Source: Blastococcus sp. VKM Ac-2987
GTDB taxonomy: Bacteria; Actinomycetota; Actinomycetes; Mycobacteriales; Geodermatophilaceae
Direction of reading: 5' to 3'
Assembly (NCBI RefSeq): GCF_026967805.1
Contig: NZ_JAPVBG010000001.1
Span: forward strand, 310,001-374,000
DNA: 64,000 nt
The position numbers were made by a program, and so were the translations under genes. The first letter of the stretch is position 1, and each line of letters opens with the position of its first letter. This document shows, in pieces, positions 51,915 to 60,076 of the stretch. The notes below the pieces were generated by a model. The model was not told the origin of the DNA. It worked only from the letters and a program-made list of their open reading frames with translations, and did no database searches.

Positions 51915-52943
51915 GTGACCGCCACCGGTGCGCGGCCCACGACGCCCACGCTGGACGAGGTGGCCGTGCTGGCCGGGGTCTCCCGCGCCACCGTCTCGCG
52001 GGTCGTGAACGACTCCCCGCGGGTCAGCCCGGAGGCCCGCCGGGCGGTGGAGGAGGCGGTCGCGACGCTGCGCTACGTCCCCAACCGGGCGGCCCGCAGC
52101 CTGGTCACCCGGCGCACCGACACGATCGCCCTGGTGCTCTCGGAGTCCAACACCCAGGTCTTCTCCGACCCGTTCTTCGCCAGCATCGTCCGGGGGCTGT
52201 CCGAACGGCTCGCCGACACCGACCTCAACCTGGTGCTGCTGGCCGCCCGCGGGGAGAGCGAGCAGGAGAAGATCGGCCGCTACGTGCGACAGGGCCACGT
52301 CGACGGCGTGATCCTGATGTCGCTGCACAGCGACGACCTGCTGCCCGACATCCTCGCCGGGGCCCACGTGCCGGTGGTCCTCTCCGGGCGCCCGCTCGAC
52401 GGCCGGCCGGTGGCCTACGTCGACGCCGACAACGCAGGCGGGGCCGCAGCGGCCACCCGGCACCTGCTGTCGCTGGGCCGCCGCCGCATCGCCACGATCA
52501 CCGGGCCGCTGGACATGGTGGCCGGGCTGGACCGGCTCGCCGGCTACCGCGCCGCCCTCGCCGACGCGGCCCCGCCCGGGGTCCCTGAGCTCGTCGCCGA
52601 GGGGGACTTCACCGAGGCGGGCGGGCTGCGCGCGATGACCCGGCTGCTGGCCGAGGCGCCCGACCTCGACGCCGTGTTCGTCGCCTCGGACCCGATGGCC
52701 GTCGGTGCGCTGCAGGCGCTGCGGGCGGCCGGCCGGCGGGTCCCGGAGGACGTCGCCGTGGTCGGGTTCGACGACGCCGCCGTGGCCGCCACCTGCGACC
52801 CGCCGCTCACCACCGTGGCCCAGCCCCTCGGCGAGATGACGAGCCTGATGGTGGAGCTGCTGCTCGACCAGATCGAGGCGGGCGAGCGCGCGGTCGGCAC
52901 CCGTGTCTGCGGCACCACGCTGGTCCGGCGCGCCTCGGCCTGA
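51915..52943 (+). CDS. LacI family transcriptional regulator of the beta-glucoside cassette
   Basis: 342 residues. HTH at residues 11-35 (TLDEVAVLAGVSRATVSRVV) and hinge helix NRAARSLVTRR, then a periplasmic-binding-protein-like ligand domain. Represses the divergent sugar operon until a sugar binds, by inference from the two operators. The GTG at 51915 is chosen because GGAGGG lies 6 bases upstream; the ATG at 51909 is too close to it. Confidence 0.9.
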   Translation: MTATGARPTTPTLDEVAVLAGVSRATVSRVVNDSPRVSPEARRAVEEAVATLRYVPNRAARSLVTRRTDTIALVLSESNTQVFSDPFFASIVRGLSERLADTDLNLVLLAARGESEQEKIGRYVRQGHVDGVILMSLHSDDLLPDILAGAHVPVVLSGRPLDGRPVAYVDADNAGGAAAATRHLLSLGRRRIATITGPLDMVAGLDRLAGYRAALADAAPPGVPELVAEGDFTEAGGLRAMTRLLAEAPDLDAVFVASDPMAVGALQALRAAGRRVPEDVAVVGFDDAAVAATCDPPLTTVAQPLGEMTSLMVELLLDQIEAGERAVGTRVCGTTLVRRASA

Positions 52944-52964
52944 GGGCCCCGGCGCACCGGCCGT

Positions 52965-54170
52965 TCAGCCGGGGAGCGCCTGCAGCGCCATCTGCGCGTA
53001 GAGGGCCACCCCGGCCGGCAGTGGCTCCTCGTCGAACACGACGAGGTTGGAGTGGTTGGCCGGGGCGGTGGCGGCGTCCACACCCGGCGGGCACGCACCG
53101 AGCCAGGCCATGACGCCGGGCACCCGCTGGAGCACGTAGGAGAAGTCCTCGGCGCCCATCAGCGGGGCGGGCATGAGCACGCTGGCCTGCCGGCCGAGCA
53201 GCTCGGCGGCGGTCTCGAGCACCTGGGCGGCCATGCCGGGGTCGTTGATCGTGACCGGGTAGCCCTCGATGTGCTCCCAGTGCAGCTCCAGCTCGTGCGC
53301 GGCGGCCACGTGGGTGGCCACCCGCCGCACCGAGGCGACGACGTCGGCCCGACGCTCGGCCGACAGCGTCCGGATCGTGCCCTCCAGGTACGCGGTGTCG
53401 GGGATGACGTTGTTCGTGGAGCCCGCCTCGATGTGCGCCACCGTCACCACCGCCGGGTCGAACACGTCGACCCGGCGGGTCACCATCGCCTGCAGGGCCA
53501 GCACGATCTCGGCCGCCACCGGGATCGGGTCGGCGGCCGCGTGCGGCTCGGAGGCGTGCCCGCCCCGGCCGCGCAGCGTCATCCGCCACTGGTCGGCGGC
53601 GGCCATCATCGGCCCGGGTCGGACGTTGACGCTGCCACTGGCCAGCGTCGAGGAGACGTGCAGGGCGAACGCCCCGCTCACCGGCGCCTCCGGGACGACG
53701 TCGAGCAGCCCCTCGTCGAGCATGTACCGGGCGCCGTGGAAGCCCTCCTCGCCGGGCTGCACCATGAAGACGACCTGACCGGCGAGCTCTTCCCGGCGGG
53801 CCGCCAGCAGCCGGGCGGCGCCGACCAGCATCGCCACGTGCGTGTCGTGCCCGCAGGCGTGCATCGCGCCGGGCACCTGCGAGGCGAAGGGCAGGCCGCT
53901 GTCCTCGTGCACGGGCAGCGCGTCCATGTCGGCGCGCAGCAGGTACGTCGGCCCCGGGCGGGCGCCACGCAGCACCGCGACGACCGAGCTGGTCGTCGTC
54001 CCGGTGGTGACCTCCAGCGGGAGCTCCGCGAACGCCTCCAGCACCGCGGCCTGGGTGCGGGGCAGGTGCAGGCCGATCTCCGGGTGGCGGTGCAGCTGCC
54101 GGCGCAGCTCGATGGTGCGGTCGGCGTCGGAGTACGCGGCGGCGAGCAGGTCGGAGGGGCGGGTCGGCAT
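52965..54170 (-). CDS. M20 family amidohydrolase (peptidase M20D)
   Basis: 401 residues. RQLHRHPEIG opens the family; LLRADMDALPV and HACGHDTHVAMLVGAARLL give metal and catalytic residues; VQPGEEGFHGARYML the Glu pair; the middle dimerisation domain carries GRGGHASEPH; ending MGAEDFSYVLQ. Cleaves N-acyl or N-carbamoyl amino acids or related amides (hippuricase, IAA-conjugate type). Not obviously tied to the sugar cassette. Convergent with lacI; same strand as the pirin gene, 45 bases apart. Confidence 0.92.
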   Translation of the reverse strand: MPTRPSDLLAAAYSDADRTIELRRQLHRHPEIGLHLPRTQAAVLEAFAELPLEVTTGTTTSSVVAVLRGARPGPTYLLRADMDALPVHEDSGLPFASQVPGAMHACGHDTHVAMLVGAARLLAARREELAGQVVFMVQPGEEGFHGARYMLDEGLLDVVPEAPVSGAFALHVSSTLASGSVNVRPGPMMAAADQWRMTLRGRGGHASEPHAAADPIPVAAEIVLALQAMVTRRVDVFDPAVVTVAHIEAGSTNNVIPDTAYLEGTIRTLSAERRADVVASVRRVATHVAAAHELELHWEHIEGYPVTINDPGMAAQVLETAAELLGRQASVLMPAPLMGAEDFSYVLQRVPGVMAWLGACPPGVDAATAPANHSNLVVFDEEPLPAGVALYAQMALQALPG

Positions 54171-54215
54171 GCCCCCACTCTCGCCCACCCGGCGGGCAAC
54201 GCGCCCGTCGCGGGG

Positions 54216-54761
54216 TCACCCCGCCCAGCTGGGCCGGCCGGCGTCCACCTGCCACACCACGACCGTCGCCGCCTCGTCGGTGCGCACCGGGCCGGCCCCG
54301 TGCCGGCGCAGACCCGCGGCGCCGGCCACCAGGACGACGCCCGCCGGCGGGCTCAGCTCCTCCCCCGGCGCCGCGCGCCCCAGCCACAGCCGGGCGTCGG
54401 CACGGCCGAGCTCCAGCCAGCCGCGGGCCGCCCGGTGCACCTCGTGGGCCGCGGGGGCTCCCGGCGTGGCGCTGCGCAGGTAGCACTGCAGCACCCGGGC
54501 ACCCCCCTCCCCGGCCACCTCGTCGTGGGCCAGGCCGGTGCCGGCGCGCAGCACCGCGACGTCACCGGCGTCCAGGGCGACCCCGGCTCCCCAGCGGTGG
54601 GTCAGCGACCCGGCCAGGACCACGGCGACGACGTCGACCGCCCGGTGCTCGTGCCGGCCGTAGCCCTCGCCCGGGGCCAACCGGTCGTCGGCGACCCGCA
54701 GCAGCGGCCCCAGGGAACCGTCGCCGGGAGCGAGCACCACCCGGGAGTCCGGACCGGTCAC
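54216..54761 (-). CDS. Pirin-like cupin protein
   Basis: About 181 residues. GRHEHRAVDVVAVVLAGSLT-HRWG is the pirin metal-binding cupin segment, with two His and a further His; DAGDVAVLRAGTGLAHDEVA follows. Shorter than usual pirins (about 230-290), lacking a recognisable full C-terminal cupin; it may be the YhhW-type quercetinase relative. The start is uncertain: GTG 54761 is used; the frame stays open further upstream without family match. Divergent from fasR. Confidence 0.65.
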   Translation of the reverse strand: MTGPDSRVVLAPGDGSLGPLLRVADDRLAPGEGYGRHEHRAVDVVAVVLAGSLTHRWGAGVALDAGDVAVLRAGTGLAHDEVAGEGGARVLQCYLRSATPGAPAAHEVHRAARGWLELGRADARLWLGRAAPGEELSPPAGVVLVAGAAGLRRHGAGPVRTDEAATVVVWQVDAGRPSWAG

Positions 54762-54852
54762 CGGCGCGGGAGGGTTGCGGGCAGGGCGCCGGCCGGGGGA
54801 ACGTCCACGGCTCCACTCTCCCCGACCCCGGTCGACGTGACACGCTGACCGG

Positions 54853-56022
54853 GTGACCATCCGCCCGCCGAGCGACGCGACGTTGCGGCGGCTGGAGCGA
54901 GCATCCGGGTCGTTGGCCACCCAGGCCGTCGCCCGGATGGACGACGACCTGCCCTGGTTCCGCGCCATGCCGGCCGACCAGCGCTCGTGGGTCACCCTCG
55001 TCGCCCAGGCCGGCATCGCCTCGCTGGTCGAGTGGTGCCGCAGCCCCGGCCGCCCCCCGCGGCTCACCGGCGAGGTGTTCGGCGCCGCGCCGCGGGAGCT
55101 GGTGCGGGCCGTGGCGCTCAAGCAGACCGTCGACCTGATCAAGGTGACCGTCGAGGTGATGGAGGAGCGGGTCACCTCCGTGGCCGAGCCCGGGGACGAG
55201 GACACCCTGCGGCTGGCCGTGCTGCAGTTCAGCCGGGAGGTCGCCTTCGCCACCGCCCACGTCTACGCGACCTTCGCGGAGAACCGCGGCGCCTGGGACG
55301 CGCGCCTGGAGGCCCTCGTCGTCGACGCGCTGGTGCGCGGCGACCGGTCCGAGGAGCTGTCCGGCCGCGCCGCGGCGCTGGGCTGGGCCGCCGGCACCCC
55401 GGCCCTCGTGGTGGTCGGCGCCGCCCCCACGGACGTGGCCGACCCGCACGGCGCCGTCCGGCGGACCGCCCGCGGCCTGCGCTGCGACGTGCTGGTGGGC
55501 GTGCACGCCGAGCAGCTGGTGGTCGTGCTGGGCAGCATCGAGGGCCTCGAGGCGGCCGCGGAGCGGATCAGCGACGAGTTCGGCGACGGGCCGGTGGTGA
55601 CCGGTCCGGTGGTCGACGGCCTCGGGCGGGCGGCCGTCTCCGCCGCAGCGGCGCTCGCCGGGCTGCGGGCGGCCCGCGCCTGGCCGGAGGCGCCGCGCCC
55701 GGTGCCGGCCGACGCGCTGCTGGCCGAGCGGGCGCTCGACGGCGACCCGCTGGCCCGGGCCGCCCTGCAGGAGCAGGTGGCCGCCCCGCTGCGCTCGGCA
55801 GGCGGCGGCGTGCTCGAGACGGTGCGCGCGGTGCTCAGCAGCGGCGGCAACCTGGAGGCCAGCGCCCGGGCGATCTTCGTGCACCCGAACACCGTCCGGT
55901 ACCGGCTCAAGCGGGCCGCGGAGCTGACCGGCCTGTCCGCCACCGACCCCCGCGGCAGCTGGACCCTGCAGGTCGCCCTCGCCCTCGCCGCGCTGGACCG
56001 CGACCGGTCGCTCTGGCACTGA
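54853..56022 (+). CDS. fasR: FasR-like PucR-family regulator of fatty acid synthesis
   Basis: 389 residues. N-terminal RsbRD-like helical domain (WFRAMPADQRSWVTLVAQAG, TVEVMEERVTSV), GGDEF-like/CdaR middle, and a C-terminal PucR helix-turn-helix (SGGNLEASARAIFVHPNTVRYRLKRA, read as two overlapping helices). In Streptomyces coelicolor FasR, encoded directly upstream of fabD, activates the fab operon; Rv2242 is the mycobacterial counterpart. The position here, with fabD 160 bases downstream, is the same. A palindrome in that gap is the likely operator. Confidence 0.85.
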   Translation: MTIRPPSDATLRRLERASGSLATQAVARMDDDLPWFRAMPADQRSWVTLVAQAGIASLVEWCRSPGRPPRLTGEVFGAAPRELVRAVALKQTVDLIKVTVEVMEERVTSVAEPGDEDTLRLAVLQFSREVAFATAHVYATFAENRGAWDARLEALVVDALVRGDRSEELSGRAAALGWAAGTPALVVVGAAPTDVADPHGAVRRTARGLRCDVLVGVHAEQLVVVLGSIEGLEAAAERISDEFGDGPVVTGPVVDGLGRAAVSAAAALAGLRAARAWPEAPRPVPADALLAERALDGDPLARAALQEQVAAPLRSAGGGVLETVRAVLSSGGNLEASARAIFVHPNTVRYRLKRAAELTGLSATDPRGSWTLQVALALAALDRDRSLWH

Positions 56023-56098
56023 GCCCGCTCGCAGCGGCCACGAGGCGTGCGGTTCCCACCACGATCGGGCCCCGTATCGCCTGTGGATCATGCATGTG

Positions 56099-56115
56099 TT
56101 GGAGGATTCCTCCAA
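56099..56115. promoter_or_regulatory. Perfect 8-1-8 palindrome, probable FasR operator
   Basis: TTGGAGGATTCCTCCAA is a perfect palindrome (centre 56107) in the fasR-fabD gap. A -35-like TTGGCC (56136-56141) and a -10-like GAAGAT (56159-56164) lie 17 bases apart downstream, which would place the palindrome at about -70 to -56 of the start, as for an activator. A repeated AAGATCACYGG (56115-56125 and 56160-56170) is also present. Confidence 0.7.
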
Positions 56116-56182
56116 AGATCACCGGAGTGCTTTCGTTGGCCTGCGCCGCGCGGAGTCCGAAGATCACTGGCACGGTGGTGGT

Positions 56183-57385
56183 GTGCTCGCCGTCCTCGCC
56201 CCGGGTCAGGGTGCGCAGAAACCCGGGATGCTGACCGACTGGCTCGACCTACCCGGCGCGGAGCCGTTCTTCCGCTGGGCCGGGGCGATCGCCGGTGCGG
56301 ACCTGCTCACGCTCGGCACGACCGGAGACGCGGAGGCCATCAAGGACACCGCCGTCACCCAGCCGCTCGTGGTCGCGATGAGCCTCTTCGTCGCCCGCGA
56401 GCTGGGTGGGCTGCCGGGCCCGGTGTCCCACACGCCGCACACCGGCCGGGACGTCGTCATCACCGGTCACAGCGTCGGCGAGCTCACCGCCGCCGCACTC
56501 GCCGGCGTGCTGTCGGTCGAGGCGGCGATCGCGCTGACCGCCGTCCGCGGCCGCGCCATGGCCGCCGCCTGCGCCCGGACTCCCACCGGGATGTCCGCCG
56601 TCCTCGGCGGCGACCCCGACGAGGTGCTCGCCGCCCTCGAACGCCGCGGGCTCACCCCCGCCAACATGAACGGCGCCGGCCAGATCGTCGCCGCCGGGCC
56701 GCTCGACGGCCTGGCCGCGCTCAAGGAGGAGCCCCCCGCGAAGGCACGGGTGATGGCGCTGCCGGTCGCCGGCGCCTTCCACACCGCGTACATGGGGTCG
56801 GCGCGCGAGGAGCTCGAGGGCCTGATCGGCGGGCTGCGGCCGGCCGACCCCAGCCGGCTGCTGCTGTCGAACGCCGACGGCGCCGCCGTCGACTCCGGCG
56901 CCGAGGCGCTGTCCCGGCTGGTCAGCCAGGTCACCAGCCCGGTTCGCTTCGACTCCTGCCTGGCGACCATGCGCCAGCTCGGCGTCACCGCCGTCATCGA
57001 GCTACCGCCGGCCGGCGCGCTGGCCGGGCTGGCCAAGCGCGAGTGGAAGGACGCGGGCATCGAGGTGCTGGCCGTGAGCGGCCCGGGCGACCTCGACCGG
57101 GCCCGGGAGCTCATCGCCGCCGAGCGCGGTCGCGCGGAGGCCGAGCACCTGCCCGACTGGCGCATGGTCGTGGCCCCCGCCCGCGGCACGGTCAGCCCCG
57201 CAGAGGTCGCCGAGGGCAGCCACCTGCCGGCGGGGACGCCACTGGGCTGCATCCGCGGCCGGCGCGAGGAGGTCAACGTCTCCGCCGCCTACGACGGCGT
57301 GCTGGCCGAGTGGCTCGTGCACGAGGGCGACCTCGTCGACGCCGGCGACCCGATCGCCCGGCTCTACCCGGAGGTGACCTCGTGA
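56183..57385 (+). CDS. fabD: Malonyl-CoA:ACP transacylase with lipoyl-like C-terminal domain
   Basis: 400 residues. Residues 1-310 are a normal FabD: VLAPGQGAQKPGM, nucleophile Ser97 in GHSVGE, ARG helix, catalytic His in GAFHTAYM, and VIELPPAGALAGLAKR. Residues 323-400 form an extra domain: WRMVVAPARGTVSPAEVAEG then DGVLAEWLVHEGDLVDAGDP, which looks like a lipoyl/biotinyl domain, but the Lys turn is replaced by RGRREEVNVS. Normal FabD is about 310 residues. It loads malonyl groups onto AcpP. GTG 56183 is the family start; the longer frame upstream runs over the promoter. Confidence 0.93.
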   Translation: MLAVLAPGQGAQKPGMLTDWLDLPGAEPFFRWAGAIAGADLLTLGTTGDAEAIKDTAVTQPLVVAMSLFVARELGGLPGPVSHTPHTGRDVVITGHSVGELTAAALAGVLSVEAAIALTAVRGRAMAAACARTPTGMSAVLGGDPDEVLAALERRGLTPANMNGAGQIVAAGPLDGLAALKEEPPAKARVMALPVAGAFHTAYMGSAREELEGLIGGLRPADPSRLLLSNADGAAVDSGAEALSRLVSQVTSPVRFDSCLATMRQLGVTAVIELPPAGALAGLAKREWKDAGIEVLAVSGPGDLDRARELIAAERGRAEAEHLPDWRMVVAPARGTVSPAEVAEGSHLPAGTPLGCIRGRREEVNVSAAYDGVLAEWLVHEGDLVDAGDPIARLYPEVTS

Positions 57386-58350
57386 CCCGCCTGCACCTGC
57401 CGGCCGGCGCCCCCGCCGCCCGCATCCTCGGCTTCGGGAGCTACCGCCCTCGCCGCCGGGTGACCAACGACGAGCTGGCCGAGCGGATGGACACCAGCGA
57501 CGAGTGGGTCCAGAGCCGGGTCGGCATCGCCGAACGCCGCTGGGCCGAGCCCGACGAGACGCTCGTCGAGATGTCGGTCGCCGCCGGCGGCAAGGCGCTC
57601 GCGGCCAGCGGCCTCGACGCCGCCGACATCGACCTGGTGCTGCTCGCGACCACCAGCCCACCGGAGGCCATCCCCGGGCTCGCGCCCCGGATCGCGCACC
57701 AGATCGGGGTGCCCCGGCCCGGCGCCTTCGACATCAACGCCGGCTGCGCCGGCTGGTGCTACGCCCTCAGTGCCGCGGCCGACGCGATCCGCTCCGGTTC
57801 GGCGCGCAACGCCCTGGTCATCGGCGGCGAACGGCTCACCGACTACACCGACCTCGACGACCGGTCGACAGCGATCATCTTCGCCGACGGCGCAGGGGCC
57901 GCGGTCGTCGGTCCGTCCGACGAGCCGAACGTGGGGCCGGTGGTCTGGGGCAGCGACGGCGACCTGCACGAGGCGATCGCCGTCCCCCCGGGTGAGACCG
58001 GCATGAGCATGGCCGGCCAGGCGGTGTACCGCTGGGCGACCTCGGAGCTCACCGACACCCTCGTGGAGGCGATGCGCCGCGCCGGCGTCGGGCCCGAGGA
58101 CATCGACGTCTTCGCGCCGCACCAGGCGAACCTGCGGATCATCGAGCTCATGGCCAAGCGGCTCAAGCTGCCCGAGCGGACGGTGATCGCCCGCGACATC
58201 GTGCGCTCGGGCAACACGTCCTCGGCGTCGGTCCCCCTTGCCCTGTCGGCCCTGCTGGAGAGCGGCGAGGCCAAGAGCGGCGACGTCGCGCTGCTGCTGG
58301 GCTACGGGGCGGGGCTGACGTTCGCCGGCCAGGTCGTCGTCCTGCCGTGA
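57382..58350 (+). CDS. fabH: Beta-ketoacyl-ACP synthase III
   Basis: 322 residues. Catalytic triad Cys122 (NAGCAGWCY), His247 (APHQAN), Asn278 (RSGNTSSAS); C-terminal LGYGAGLTFAGQVVV. Condenses acyl-CoA primer with malonyl-ACP to start fatty-acid chains. In iso/anteiso-making actinobacteria it takes branched primers. GTG overlaps the fabD stop (GTGA). The GCAGW context replaces the usual ACAGF, which is normal for actinobacterial FabH. Confidence 0.95.
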   Translation: MTRLHLPAGAPAARILGFGSYRPRRRVTNDELAERMDTSDEWVQSRVGIAERRWAEPDETLVEMSVAAGGKALAASGLDAADIDLVLLATTSPPEAIPGLAPRIAHQIGVPRPGAFDINAGCAGWCYALSAAADAIRSGSARNALVIGGERLTDYTDLDDRSTAIIFADGAGAAVVGPSDEPNVGPVVWGSDGDLHEAIAVPPGETGMSMAGQAVYRWATSELTDTLVEAMRRAGVGPEDIDVFAPHQANLRIIELMAKRLKLPERTVIARDIVRSGNTSSASVPLALSALLESGEAKSGDVALLLGYGAGLTFAGQVVVLP

Positions 58351-58465
58351 GCGCCGCCACCCCCCTGGGCGACCTGTCCACGAACGGCCCCACCCCAGAT
58401 CCCCGGGACACCGTGTCCCGGACGTCGGCGGGCACCGCCCGCTCCATCCGAGAGAGAGGACCCGC

Positions 58466-58708
58466 GTGAGCACCCAGGAGATCCAGTCCGGTCTGGCCGA
58501 GATCCTGGAGGAGGTCGCCGGGGTGGCCCCTGCGGACGCCACCCCGGAGAAGTCCTTCACCGACGACCTCGACGTCGACTCGCTGTCGATGGTCGAGATC
58601 GCCACCGCCGTCGAGGACAAGTTCGGCGTCGCGATCCCCGACGACCAGCTGGCCAACATCAAGACGGTCGGCGACGCGATCAGCTTCATCGAGAAGAACC
58701 AGGGCTGA
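58466..58708 (+). CDS. acpP: Acyl carrier protein
   Basis: 80 residues, acidic four-helix protein. Ser39 in LDVDSLSMVEI receives the phosphopantetheine arm. It carries the growing acyl chain in FAS-II. GTG preceded by GAGAGAGGACCCGC. 115 bases downstream of fabH with no gene. Confidence 0.95.
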   Translation: MSTQEIQSGLAEILEEVAGVAPADATPEKSFTDDLDVDSLSMVEIATAVEDKFGVAIPDDQLANIKTVGDAISFIEKNQG

Positions 58709-58797
58709 GCCTTCGGGTCCCGCCGGCCGACGGCCGGCGGGACCCGTCCCCGCCCCGACCCGGCCCGACCCCGGCCGATGCCCGCGAAGGAGATCCC

Positions 58798-60042
58798 ATG
58801 AGCAGCCCGTCCACCACCGACGTCGTCGTCACCGGCCTCGGTGCCACCACGCCGCTCGGCGGCGACGTGGCCACCACCTGGGAGGCGCTCCTTGCCGGCC
58901 GCTCGGGCGTCAGCCGGATCACCGACGACTGGGTGAAGGAGTTCCCGGCCCAGCTGGTCGCCCGCCTGGCGACCGATCCCGCCGAGCAGATCGACCGGGT
59001 GCGCGCCCGGCGCCTGGACCGCAGCCAGCAGGTGGCGGTCATCGCCGCCGAGCAGGCCTGGGCGGAGTCCGGGGCCGCCGACTCCGGCGTCGACCCCGTG
59101 CGGATCGCAGTCGTGTTCGGCACCGGCATCGGCGGCGCACTGACGCTGCTCGGCCAGGACGACGTCCTCGAGGCGAAGGGCCCCAAGCGGGTCTCGCCGT
59201 TCACCATCCCGATGCTCATGCCGAACGGACCGGCTGCCGCGGTGGGCCTGGCCGTCGGCGCCCGTGGCGGCGTGCACGCGCCGGTGAGCGCGTGCGCATC
59301 CGGGGCCGAGGCCATCCGCTGGGGGCTGGACCTGCTGCGCCTCGACCGCGCCGACATCGTCCTGGTCGGCGGTGCGGAGGCCTGCGTCCACCCGCTGCCC
59401 ATGGCCGGGTTCGCCGCCATGCGCGCCATGTCGACCCGCAACGACGAGCCCGAGCGCGCGTCGCGCCCGTTCGACAAGGCCCGCGACGGTTTCGTCCTCG
59501 GCGAGGGCGCGGCCGCGCTGGTCCTCGAGCGCGCCGACTCCGCCGCCGCCCGCGGGGCCCGCGTGCACGCGAAGGTGGCCGGGGCCGCCGGCACCGCCGA
59601 CGGCTACGACCTCGTCGCCCCCCACCCGGAGGGCGAGGGCGCCGGACGCGCGATCACCGCGGCGCTGCGCGACGCCGGCCTCTCCCCCGCGGACATCGGG
59701 CACGTGAACGCCCACGCCACCTCGACCCCGGTCGGCGACACCGCCGAGGCCGCCGCCATCCGCTCGTCGCTGGGCGAGCAGGTGCTCGTCAGCGCCACCA
59801 AGAGCCAGACCGGGCACCTGCTCGGCGCCGCCGGGGCGCTGGAGTCGGTGTTCACCATCCTCGCGCTGCGCGAGCAGGTCGTCCCCGCGACGGCCAACCT
59901 CGACGACCCCGACGACGACGCCGCCGTCCAGGCCCTCGACATCGTCCGGCACGAGCCGCGCCGGACCACGCTCACCGCAGCGGTCAACGACTCCTTCGGC
60001 TTCGGCGGGCACAACATCGCACTGGTCTTCACGACCGCCTGA
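58798..60042 (+). CDS. fabF: Beta-ketoacyl-ACP synthase II (KasA/FabF-like)
   Basis: 414 residues. Cys166 (VSACASGAEA), His306 (NAHATSTPVGD), His340 with Lys335 (KSQTGHLLGAAGALES): a complete KAS I/II active site. Elongates acyl-ACP with malonyl-ACP. Ribosome binding site AAGGAGATCCC. A single KAS is present here where M. tuberculosis has kasA and kasB. Confidence 0.95.
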   Translation: MSSPSTTDVVVTGLGATTPLGGDVATTWEALLAGRSGVSRITDDWVKEFPAQLVARLATDPAEQIDRVRARRLDRSQQVAVIAAEQAWAESGAADSGVDPVRIAVVFGTGIGGALTLLGQDDVLEAKGPKRVSPFTIPMLMPNGPAAAVGLAVGARGGVHAPVSACASGAEAIRWGLDLLRLDRADIVLVGGAEACVHPLPMAGFAAMRAMSTRNDEPERASRPFDKARDGFVLGEGAAALVLERADSAAARGARVHAKVAGAAGTADGYDLVAPHPEGEGAGRAITAALRDAGLSPADIGHVNAHATSTPVGDTAEAAAIRSSLGEQVLVSATKSQTGHLLGAAGALESVFTILALREQVVPATANLDDPDDDAAVQALDIVRHEPRRTTLTAAVNDSFGFGGHNIALVFTTA

Positions 60043-60076
60043 GCGCGCCCGCCCCGCACCCCCTCTTGGAGACGCC

